From the NCBI GenBank assembly GCA_902803725.1, contig CADCRD010000184.1:1-6789 (forward strand): a stretch of DNA of 6,789 bases. The letters are read 5' to 3'. This stretch comes from an uncultured Eubacteriales bacterium (GTDB lineage Bacteria > Bacillota > Clostridia > Peptostreptococcales > Anaerovoracaceae). Below the pieces are notes generated by a model, which ran no database searches, had not been told where the DNA came from, and worked only from the letters and a program-made list of their open reading frames with translations. A program made the translations under genes and the position numbers. How positions within the stretch are numbered: the first letter of the stretch is position 1; each line of letters opens with the position of its first letter. Positions 1 through 5,092 of the stretch are shown piece by piece.

Positions 1-91
1 ACCTGTTCCCATCCCGAACACAGAAGTTAAGCTCCTTTGCGCTGATGATACTTGGTGGGCGACCGCCTGGGAAAGTAGGACGTTGCCAGTT
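1..91 (+). rRNA. rrf: 5S ribosomal RNA, 3' part (5' end outside window)
   Basis: The first ~90 bases read as the conserved body of bacterial 5S rRNA. They contain the loop B/C stretch CCCATCCCGAACACAGAAGT and the 3' domain GGTGGGCGACCGCCTGGGAAAGTAGG (bases 54-79), and end in the helix I strand CGTTGCCAG. About 25-30 bases of the 5' end are missing, including the strand that would pair with GCCAG. The exact 3' end is uncertain by a few bases (89-95). It is the last gene of an rRNA operon whose 16S and 23S genes should lie upstream, and a terminator follows at once. Confidence 0.96.
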
Positions 92-96
92 TATGT

Positions 97-128
97 AAAG
101 CATGTTCTGTTCAGAACGTGCTTTTTTT
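97..128 (+). terminator. Intrinsic terminator of the rRNA operon
   Basis: A 12-pair stem is formed by AAGCATGTTCTG (98-109) and CAGAACGTGCTT (112-123), with one G-T wobble and a very tight TT turn. In practice the top pairs open to give a small loop. An unbroken run of T follows (122-128). It begins a few bases after the mature 5S end, as expected for the end of an rRNA operon. Confidence 0.93.
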
Positions 129-163
129 ATTTGGTTATTTGTTCATGTCAATGTGAATATATA

Positions 164-172
164 TGTTATAAT
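164..172 (+). promoter_or_regulatory. Candidate extended -10 promoter upstream of the lipase gene
   Basis: TGTTATAAT is a perfect -10 hexamer with the TG extension, lying about 120 bases before the lipase start and after the rRNA terminator. No convincing -35 is present; the nearest T-rich candidate (TTCATG, 142-147) is 19 bases upstream. Extended -10 sites can work without a strong -35. Transcription would begin near 179, giving a leader of about 110 bases in which I see no riboswitch-like fold. Confidence 0.5.
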
Positions 173-246
173 TTACATGCATATTTGTTTTATTCTGTTA
201 TTTGCAGGTATATTACGTTTCGGCTTTGAGTTAAAGATATTGGAAT

Positions 247-275
247 TTGCTGATTGAAGGAAAGCTGTGTATATT
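247..275 (+). promoter_or_regulatory. Weak second promoter candidate, near-leaderless for the lipase gene
   Basis: TTGCTG (247-252) and TATATT (270-275) are separated by exactly 17 bases. Transcription would start near 282, only about 8-10 bases before the lipase ATG. The -35 matches the consensus in three of six positions and the -10 in five of six. In an AT-rich gap such matches arise by chance, so this is only a candidate. It is listed because the lipase gene has no normal ribosome binding site. Confidence 0.22.
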
Positions 276-290
276 TTAATCACATGAATT

Positions 291-1103
291 ATGAATAAAG
301 ATATATGTAAAACTAAATATCCGATAATTCTGGTACATGGAATTGGATATAATGATATAGATTATCCTGATTACTGGGGCAGAATACCGGATGCACTCAG
401 AGATAACGGTGCAGTTGTATATTTTGGCAATCAGGATGGTTTTGGCACTGTACAGAGAAGTGCAGGCCAGCTGATCGCGGGTCTTAAAATGCTGCAGGAC
501 GAGTTCGGATATGAAAAGTTCAATCTTATAGCTCACTCCAAGGGAGGTATCGATGCAAGATATATGATATCGTGCCTTGGTGGTGACAGAATGACGGCTT
601 CTCTTACGACAATTGCCACACCACACCATGGGATCAGAACTATGGATATTATTAAAAAAGATGATCCATTAAGATATAATTCTCTGATCAGAATTTTCAG
701 TGCAATGCTGCTGATCGACGGAGGTGACAAACCTGATTCGCCAGCCGTTTATGATCAGCTTACATATGATTATATGACGGTATTCAATGATTGTGTGCCT
801 GACTGCCCTGATGTCTATTATCAGAGCTATGCATGTGACATGAAGGGCCGATATGCAGATCCGGCACTTTATATGTTCTACAAACGTGTGAAGGAATATG
901 AAGGTGACAATGACGGTCTGGTATCCGTCAGATCAGCCAGATGGGGAAATTTCCGAGGCGTGTATTCAGGTCCGGAAGGTAAAGGTGTTTCTCATCCTGC
1001 GGCCTGTGATGGAAGGATAAGGATAACGGAAAAAAGAAAACTTGGAAATATCTGCGATTTTTATTTACAAATGGTGTCAGAACTTCGTGAAATGGGCTTC
1101 TGA
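291..1103 (+). CDS. Lipase/esterase-like alpha/beta hydrolase, predicted cytoplasmic
   Basis: The 270-residue product has the hallmarks of the bacterial triacylglycerol lipase branch of the alpha/beta hydrolases. These are an early strand plus HG oxyanion motif (PIILVHGIG, residues 11-19), a nucleophile elbow AHSKGG with Ser83 (81-86), a TPHHG stretch after the next strand (110-114), an NDGLV acid motif with Asp208 (207-211), and His235 in the SHPAACDGR context near the C-terminus. The likely triad is therefore Ser83-Asp208-His235. No signal peptide or membrane segment is visible, so it probably acts inside the cell or leaves by a non-Sec route. The substrate (glycerolipid or other ester) cannot be told. 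The start is fixed by an in-frame TGA at 285-287 and the next in-frame Met is residue 68, past the oxyanion motif. The nearest purine-rich site, AAGGAAAG (257-264), is 26 bases away, too far for a normal ribosome binding site. It lies between the rRNA operon and the tmk cluster and is probably a separate transcription unit. Confidence 0.88.
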   Translation: MNKDICKTKYPIILVHGIGYNDIDYPDYWGRIPDALRDNGAVVYFGNQDGFGTVQRSAGQLIAGLKMLQDEFGYEKFNLIAHSKGGIDARYMISCLGGDRMTASLTTIATPHHGIRTMDIIKKDDPLRYNSLIRIFSAMLLIDGGDKPDSPAVYDQLTYDYMTVFNDCVPDCPDVYYQSYACDMKGRYADPALYMFYKRVKEYEGDNDGLVSVRSARWGNFRGVYSGPEGKGVSHPAACDGRIRITEKRKLGNICDFYLQMVSELREMGF

Positions 1104-1106
1104 TTA

Positions 1107-1115
1107 TGATATAAT
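1107..1115 (+). promoter_or_regulatory. Extended -10 promoter for the microprotein-tmk-holB-ricT-trmN6 cluster
   Basis: TGATATAAT is a perfect -10 hexamer with the TG extension, placed 3 bases after the lipase stop. The -35 region lies inside the lipase coding end and is weak (TTCGTG, 1084-1089, spacing 20). Transcription would start near 1122, giving a leader of about 20 bases with a strong ribosome binding site. There is no terminator after the lipase gene, so read-through from it could also feed the cluster. Confidence 0.55.
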
Positions 1116-1141
1116 ATTTTAGTTACGGAAGGAGGGGAAGT

Positions 1142-1264
1142 ATGACTTTTTTCAGATTGATCTTTGTTGCATTGCTTTGTATTCCCCTTGGATATCTGGC
1201 ACTTAGGTTATTCATAAACCTGATTGATAATCTCGGTGCAGGAAAGAGAACAGGAAGAAGGTAA
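1142..1264 (+). CDS. 40-residue single-helix membrane microprotein upstream of tmk
   Basis: This short frame begins with ATG 7 bases after the very strong ribosome binding site GGAGGGG-like stretch (GGAAGGAGGGG, 1128-1138) and ends with TAA at 1262-1264. The product starts MTFFRLIFVALLCIPLGYLA. Residues 3-27 form one hydrophobic helix, followed by a polar, basic tail ending GKRTGRR. By the positive-inside rule the C-terminus should face the cytoplasm. I do not recognise a family. Its last codons (1252-1261, AGGAAGAAGG) serve as the ribosome binding site of tmk, which starts 6 bases after its stop, so the two are probably translationally coupled. The strong start site, promoter just upstream and membrane-helix composition argue that it is real and not a leader artefact. 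A simpler alternative is a translated leader whose main job is to set tmk expression. Confidence 0.72.
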   Translation: MTFFRLIFVALLCIPLGYLALRLFINLIDNLGAGKRTGRR

Positions 1265-1270
1265 GCTATT

Positions 1271-1888
1271 ATGTCCAAAGGCTTATTCATCACGGTTGAA
1301 GGCCCGGATGGATCGGGAAAATCAACTCAGATCGAATATATTAAGGGATACATGCAGGCAAATGGTTATGAGTCTATCTTCACCAGAGAGCCCGGCGGTA
1401 CGCCTATCAGCGAAAAAATCAGAGCAATTATCCTGGATAATGCAAACAAGGAGCTGGCTCCCATGACTGAAGCTTTTTTATATGCAGCGAGCAGATCGCA
1501 GCATGTATCACAGCTGATCAGACCGGCTCTCGAAAGAGGCAGGATAGTTGTATGTGATCGTTTTGTTGATTCGAGTATCGCTTATCAGCAGTATGCGCGA
1601 GGATTGGGTGAGTGTGTGAGCATCATAAATGAATATGCCATATCAGGATGCATTCCTGATCTTACAATACTGCTTAAGATAGATCCGGAAATATCCCTTG
1701 CAAGGCTTAATGGTCCGTCTGACAGACTCGAGAGTGAAAATCTGGAATTCCATAAAGCAGTATACAGGGGATATGAAGAACTTGAAAAAAGATTTCCGGA
1801 CAGAATTTTTTCGGTGGATGCTTCGCTTTCTCCGGAAGAAGTCAGAAGTCAGATAATCGGCAGGCTGAGTGATTTGCTGGGTGAATGA
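1271..1888 (+). CDS. tmk: Thymidylate kinase (dTMP kinase)
   Basis: Tmk phosphorylates dTMP to dTDP with ATP in the cytoplasm, the step before dTTP for DNA synthesis. The 205-residue length is normal. Visible motifs are the P-loop GPDGSGKST (residues 11-19), TREPGG (38-43) which contributes to dTMP binding, and the family signature DRFVDSSIAYQQYARG (96-111). The lid region is GPSDRLESENLEFHKAV (148-164). The P-loop has no Arg after its Asp, while the lid carries Arg (R152), the pattern of the bacterial (E. coli-like, type II) enzymes. The ATG start lies 9 bases after AAGG of AGGAAGAAGG (1252-1261), which is inside the preceding microprotein gene. The stop is one base before the holB start, so the genes are co-expressed. 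An out-of-frame reading at 1224-1466 is only a shadow of this gene. Confidence 0.97.
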   Translation: MSKGLFITVEGPDGSGKSTQIEYIKGYMQANGYESIFTREPGGTPISEKIRAIILDNANKELAPMTEAFLYAASRSQHVSQLIRPALERGRIVVCDRFVDSSIAYQQYARGLGECVSIINEYAISGCIPDLTILLKIDPEISLARLNGPSDRLESENLEFHKAVYRGYEELEKRFPDRIFSVDASLSPEEVRSQIIGRLSDLLGE

Positions 1889-1889
1889 A

Positions 1890-2711
1890 ATGGCTTATCA
1901 TCAGATCCGGGGCAATGAAAATCTCGTTGCAAAGTTAGAAACGATCACGAAATCGGAGAATGTTCACCATGCTTACATTTTTGAAGGTCCGCTGAATTCG
2001 GACAAGACGGGTATTGCGGTGAGCTTCGCTCAGGCTCTTTTGTGCAAAAAATCACCGGGTACCGGCTGCGGAGTCTGCCCGACATGCCGCATGATCGAGT
2101 CAGGTAATCATATAGATATAATTCGTGTAAAAGCCGGCGCGTCAAAGAATTCTTCTGTTCAGAGCGTCAGAGATAATGATATAGAGAATCTGATAAGCAG
2201 GCTGAATACAAAACCGTATGAAGCAGACAGGAATATCGCTGTTATCGAGGATGCTGATACAATGAGCAGAAAAGCCGCAAACAGACTGCTGAAGACTCTC
2301 GAGGAGCCTCCCTTGGGAACGGTGATCATGATACTCAGTGAGAATATCACAGATCTGCCTGTTACGATCAGGTCAAGATGTGTCCATTTGAGAGTACTGG
2401 CAGATGATGCGAAACAGAATGATCTTGCTGAAAAAACTGCCGGTTTTGTCGATCTGCTGACGTCAAGAGGCAGCTATATCAGCCTGAAAAGGACTATAGA
2501 AAAAATTGGCAAAGACAGAGATAAAGCTTTTATTTTTTTGGACAGCCTTGAGGATGAGTACAGAAAGAGACTGCTGGATATGGACAGCAGCATTAAAAAA
2601 GAAGTGATTTTTAAAGCCGTAGATGAGATAGAAAAAACAAGAAAGAAAATAAAGGGAAATGTAACCGTTCAGTATGCATTGAAGGCACTGACGCTGAATC
2701 TTGGAGGATAG
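1890..2711 (+). CDS. holB: DNA polymerase III subunit delta' (clamp loader)
   Basis: HolB is a structural subunit of the gamma/tau complex that loads the beta sliding clamp onto primed DNA. The product, counted from ATG 1890, is 273 residues, a little short for the family (about 300-330). It has the AAA+ N-terminal fold: a start like other delta' proteins (IRGNENLVAKL), a four-cysteine zinc module (C52, C60, C63, C66), the Walker B-like/switch stretch VIEDADTMSRKAANRLLKTLEEPP (118-141, quoted in part: VIEDADTM, LLKTLEEPP), and the SRC motif (162-164) that supplies the arginine finger. The P-loop position reads GPLNSDKTG (33-41), lacking the usual GxxGxGKT pattern. I chose 1890 over an in-frame ATG at 1869 because family members begin here and GGTGA (1880-1884) lies 5 bases upstream. 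The gene begins one base after the tmk stop, and the tmk-holB pair is conserved in many Bacillota. Confidence 0.93.
   Translation: MAYHQIRGNENLVAKLETITKSENVHHAYIFEGPLNSDKTGIAVSFAQALLCKKSPGTGCGVCPTCRMIESGNHIDIIRVKAGASKNSSVQSVRDNDIENLISRLNTKPYEADRNIAVIEDADTMSRKAANRLLKTLEEPPLGTVIMILSENITDLPVTIRSRCVHLRVLADDAKQNDLAEKTAGFVDLLTSRGSYISLKRTIEKIGKDRDKAFIFLDSLEDEYRKRLLDMDSSIKKEVIFKAVDEIEKTRKKIKGNVTVQYALKALTLNLGG
2703..2707 (+). promoter_or_regulatory. Ribosome binding site deciding the ricT start
   Basis: GGAGG lies within the last codons of holB, 8 bases before ATG 2716. It supports that ATG over an in-frame TTG at 2701, which lies upstream of this site and would need a different one. It also implies translational coupling of holB and ricT. 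Confidence 0.8.
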
Positions 2712-2715
2712 TAGT

Positions 2716-3630
2716 ATGATAAATGTTGTTGGCGTTCGTTTCAAGACAGCCGGAAAAGTCTATTTTTTCGATCCGGCGGATTTTGATTTAAAGGAAGGGG
2801 ATAGTGTCATAGTTGAAACTGCCCGTGGCATGGAGTTCGGTACTGTTTCATCAGGCCCTAAAGATGTGAATGAGAAAGACATCGTAAAGCCTCTGAAAAA
2901 AGTCGTGAGGATAGCAAATGAAAAGGACATAGCCCGCAACGAAGAAAATGAAAAAAAACGCGGTGAGGCGATGATGATCTGTCAGCAGAAAATCGAAAAA
3001 CATGGTCTGGAAATGAAGCTGGTGGATGTTGAATATACATTTGATAATAACAAGATAATTTTTTATTTTACTGCTGACGGCAGAGTTGATTTTCGAGAAC
3101 TGGTCAAGGATCTGGCCTCTGTTTTCCGTATGAGGATCGAACTCAGGCAGATAGGAGTAAGAGATGAAGCAAAGATGCTGGGCGGCGTAGGATGCTGCGG
3201 CAGAGGTCTTTGCTGTCATGAATGGATGAATGATTTTCATCCTGTATCGATAAAAATGGCTAAAACTCAGAATCTTTCTCTCAATCCGGTCAAGATCTCA
3301 GGGATATGCGGCAGGCTTATGTGTTGTCTGCAATATGAAAATGATGTATATACCGAGTTAAGAAAAGGAATGCCTAATATGGGCGACCGCATCAAGATCA
3401 AAGAAGGCATTGCAGTCGTTACGGAGTCAAATATACTGGAGCAAAAGATCAAATGCCGTCTTGTCGAGGAAGAAGCTGATAAAGAAAACGGATATCCTGA
3501 AAAGCTGAGTACTGAGATCTACAATGTTGAAAAGGGAGAATTCAAAAAAATTGATAAGGGAAGAGGCAGAAACAAAAAAAAGAAAGATGAAGAAATCACA
3601 GAAGAACTAAAAGCAATTCTGAAGGACTGA
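2716..3630 (+). CDS. ricT: PSP1-domain protein RicT (YaaT), Fe-S Y-complex component
   Basis: In B. subtilis RicT forms the Y-complex with RicA and RicF, carries Fe-S clusters, and stimulates RNase Y-dependent mRNA processing, affecting competence, sporulation and biofilm formation. This 304-residue protein opens with the typical VVGVRFKTAGKVYFFDP-like strand (residues 4-20) and GDSVIVETARGMEFGTV (28-44). It carries the diagnostic PSP1 core: KMLGGVGCCGRGLCC (153-167), VSIKMAKTQNLSLNP (177-191) and KISGICGRLMCCLQYE (193-208). Seven cysteines lie in this core (160, 161, 166, 167, 198, 203, 204), the probable cluster ligands. The C-terminus is a lysine-rich tail (about 277-304), likely flexible. 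It sits between holB and trmN6 as in B. subtilis. No ricA or ricF is in the window, so whether a full Y-complex exists cannot be seen. Confidence 0.94.
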   Translation: MINVVGVRFKTAGKVYFFDPADFDLKEGDSVIVETARGMEFGTVSSGPKDVNEKDIVKPLKKVVRIANEKDIARNEENEKKRGEAMMICQQKIEKHGLEMKLVDVEYTFDNNKIIFYFTADGRVDFRELVKDLASVFRMRIELRQIGVRDEAKMLGGVGCCGRGLCCHEWMNDFHPVSIKMAKTQNLSLNPVKISGICGRLMCCLQYENDVYTELRKGMPNMGDRIKIKEGIAVVTESNILEQKIKCRLVEEEADKENGYPEKLSTEIYNVEKGEFKKIDKGRGRNKKKKDEEITEELKAILKD

Positions 3631-3635
3631 AAGTG

Positions 3636-4379
3636 ATGGTGCGCAGATTAGATGAAACGGGATTCGGAGATATAAAGCTCTTTCAGGATACAGAAGCATT
3701 CTGCTACGGGATCGATGCTGTATTGCTGGCTGATTTTGCTTCAAAAGGGAATGTGCGCAAAGGCAGTGCTCTGGATCTTGGAACGGGCAACGGTATCGTT
3801 CCTCTCATCATCAGTCATAAAATGCCGGATGTAACAATAACGGGAATAGAGATCCAAAAGAGTCAGGCAGATCTTGCAGCTGAAAATGCTGCGATCAACG
3901 GTCTTGATGACAGGATCAGGATCATACATTCAGATATAAATGATATCAGCGCAGCTGAAACAGGCAAGTTTGATATCGTTACATGCAATCCTCCATATTT
4001 CAAAAGAGGGGCAGGAATGATCAGCAGCAATTCCGCTAAAATGACAGCTCGTCATGAAACAACTGCGGATATAAACGTCTTCCTGGCAAAGGCTTCCGAG
4101 ATGCTGAGGGCAGGAGGCGATGCGGTTTTCGTCTACCGACCGGGAAGACTGACAGAACTGCTTTCAGGAGGACTGAATTCAGATCTTTATCCCTCACAAA
4201 TCAGATTCGTCCATCCTTTCAGTGACAAAAATGCAAATATCGTTTTAGTCAGATTTCTGAAAGGGAAAAAGACAGAACCGGAAGTATTGCCTGCGATCTC
4301 AGTCAGGGAACCTGACGGAAAATACACGAAAATCATATCACAAATATATGAGCGGGATAAAAATAGTGCACATTTATAA
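3636..4379 (+). CDS. trmN6: tRNA1(Val) (adenine-N6)-methyltransferase-like protein (YabB/TrmN6 family)
   Basis: The 247-residue class I SAM-dependent methyltransferase resembles YabB/YfiC enzymes that methylate N6 of adenine 37 in tRNA1(Val). Seen in the sequence: the family start DETGFGDIKLFQD...FCYGIDAVLL (6-31), in which the segment FCYGIDAVLLADFA is typical, motif I DLGTGNGIVPL (47-57) for SAM, an acidic IE at 71-72 after the second strand, and the N6-adenine catalytic motif NPPYF (118-122). RHE (139-141) follows as in the family. Start choice: GTG 3633 and ATG 3636 are adjacent in frame; AAGGA (3622-3626) is 9 bases from the ATG and 6 from the GTG, so both are possible and I prefer ATG. 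It lies 5 bases after ricT, the position of yabB close to ricT in B. subtilis. Exact tRNA target is inferred from family, not shown. Confidence 0.9.
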   Translation: MVRRLDETGFGDIKLFQDTEAFCYGIDAVLLADFASKGNVRKGSALDLGTGNGIVPLIISHKMPDVTITGIEIQKSQADLAAENAAINGLDDRIRIIHSDINDISAAETGKFDIVTCNPPYFKRGAGMISSNSAKMTARHETTADINVFLAKASEMLRAGGDAVFVYRPGRLTELLSGGLNSDLYPSQIRFVHPFSDKNANIVLVRFLKGKKTEPEVLPAISVREPDGKYTKIISQIYERDKNSAHL

Positions 4380-4396
4380 AACAACTGTTGTTTTTT
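4378..4396 (+). terminator. Weak AT-rich hairpin with T-run after trmN6
   Basis: AAAACAA (4378-4384) pairs with TTGTTTT (4388-4394) around a CTG loop, and the T-run continues to 4396. The stem is only 7 pairs with a single C-G pair, and it overlaps the trmN6 stop codon. It has the outline of an intrinsic terminator but low stability, so partial read-through into the next gene is likely. Its right arm also forms the -35 of the following promoter candidate. Confidence 0.4.
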
Positions 4397-4416
4397 ACCA
4401 TATATTAGTAGATAAT
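4388..4416 (+). promoter_or_regulatory. Candidate sigma-A-type promoter for the DUF948-like gene
   Basis: TTGTTT (4388-4393) and GATAAT (4411-4416) are spaced by 17 bases. The -10 matches the consensus in five of six positions and the -35 in its three most conserved ones. Transcription would start near 4423, leaving a short leader with the near-perfect ribosome binding site AAGGAGGT (4432-4439). The -35 overlaps the preceding hairpin. Confidence 0.5.
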
Positions 4417-4446
4417 AGAGTAAGAGTTTATAAGGAGGTTTGAACT

Positions 4447-4782
4447 ATGAATACAATGATCTCTATAAAGGATGCAGGACTGATAGTTCTTTTTATTGGC
4501 TTGATCATCCTTGTCATTTATCTGGTTGTTCTTGCCAAGAACCTGATAACAACGGTGAAAAAGACAAATGCTATTCTTGAAGATGCTAAAGTCGTAACTG
4601 ATGTTGCTCAGAAACGCACGAATGATGTAGACGGTCTGATTGACGATGTGGTCGGTTCAGTAAGCGGGATAAGCGGAGCTCTTAAAGGAAATGAAAGCAA
4701 AGTAAATTCCGTATCTTCGGTTGTTAAGGCCGTATCTTCAGTAATAGGGCTTATAAAAGATCGTAACAAAGAAGAAGAATAA
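4447..4782 (+). CDS. DUF948-like small membrane protein with coiled-coil tail
   Basis: The 111-residue product has a short N-terminal lead, one strongly hydrophobic helix (about residues 10-30, GLIVLFIGLIILVIYLVVLA), and a polar heptad-like region (about 31-100) rich in V, D, N and S with repeated VxxVxxSVxxI patterns. This is the architecture of DUF948 proteins (YtxG type) of Bacillota, whose function is poorly known and which are often linked with the cell envelope or general stress. I make this family call from layout and composition, not from a diagnostic motif. It starts 7 bases after AAGGAGGT (4432-4439), the best ribosome binding site in the window; a second in-frame ATG at 4456 is further away and less likely. 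It probably anchors in the membrane with the coiled-coil on one side. It is followed after 34 bases by the AbrB-family gene, and the two may be co-transcribed since no terminator separates them. Confidence 0.85.
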   Translation: MNTMISIKDAGLIVLFIGLIILVIYLVVLAKNLITTVKKTNAILEDAKVVTDVAQKRTNDVDGLIDDVVGSVSGISGALKGNESKVNSVSSVVKAVSSVIGLIKDRNKEEE

Positions 4783-4816
4783 GATATTTCAGTTTATTAA
4801 GGACAGGAGAACAAAA

Positions 4817-5059
4817 ATGAAGGAAACAGGAATTGTCAGAAAAGTTGACGAACTGGGCAGAATCGTTTTGCCGATCGAGTTGAGACGAACATTGAATATC
4901 AATATCAAAGATCCCGTTGAGATCTTTGTCGACAACGATGCCATTGTTCTTAAAAAGCACGAAGATTCATGTGTGTTCTGCGGCAGCACGGCAGACATCA
5001 TGAAGATCAATGGCAAAAACGTATGCCGTAACTGCATCGATGAGTTGAAAAAATATTGA
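4817..5059 (+). CDS. abrB: AbrB/SpoVT-family transcriptional regulator with C-terminal CxxC-CxxC module
   Basis: The first ~47 residues are a swapped-hairpin AbrB DNA-binding domain almost identical in wording to B. subtilis AbrB: TGIVRKVDELGRIVLPIELRRTL (4-26, key part VRKVDELGR and PIELRR) and then EIFVDNDAIVLKK (35-47). AbrB proteins bind DNA as tetramers and repress transition-state and stationary-phase genes. The C-terminal half (48-80) differs from the Bacillus protein: it carries Cys52, Cys55, Cys70 and Cys73 in CVFCG and VCRNC, a likely zinc-binding knuckle, which I recall as common in clostridial homologues. At 80 residues it is shorter than B. subtilis AbrB (about 95). ATG lies 6 bases after AGGAGA (4805-4810). 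It lies downstream of the tmk-trmN6 cluster, as abrB does in B. subtilis. Its targets cannot be inferred here. Confidence 0.94.
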   Translation: MKETGIVRKVDELGRIVLPIELRRTLNINIKDPVEIFVDNDAIVLKKHEDSCVFCGSTADIMKINGKNVCRNCIDELKKY

Positions 5060-5081
5060 TCCTGCTGGCTTATCTGAAACT

Positions 5082-5087
5082 GGAGGA
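5082..5087 (+). promoter_or_regulatory. Ribosome binding site supporting the GTG start of murA
   Basis: GGAGGA (5082-5087; strongest part GGAGG, 5082-5086) lies 6 bases before GTG 5093. There is no in-frame ATG nearby and the protein from this GTG begins exactly like other MurA proteins, so GTG is the start. Confidence 0.75.
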
Positions 5088-5092
5088 AACAA

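Noticed and set aside
173..290. Possible riboswitch or small RNA in the lipase leader
   Set aside because: The stretch is AT-rich without a stable long stem or a conserved aptamer core that I can recognise.
276..629. 117-residue open frame on the minus strand opposite the lipase
   Set aside because: It is antisense to a gene with a clear catalytic triad, has no ribosome binding site I can support, and its translation resembles no family.
1224..1466. 80-residue + strand frame overlapping the start of tmk
   Set aside because: It runs out of frame through the Tmk P-loop region, has no suitable ribosome binding site, and its product has no motif.
1869..1889. Longer holB start adding seven residues
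   Set aside because: The extra residues are the tmk C-terminus read in another frame. HolB homologues begin at the later ATG, which has GGTGA upstream.
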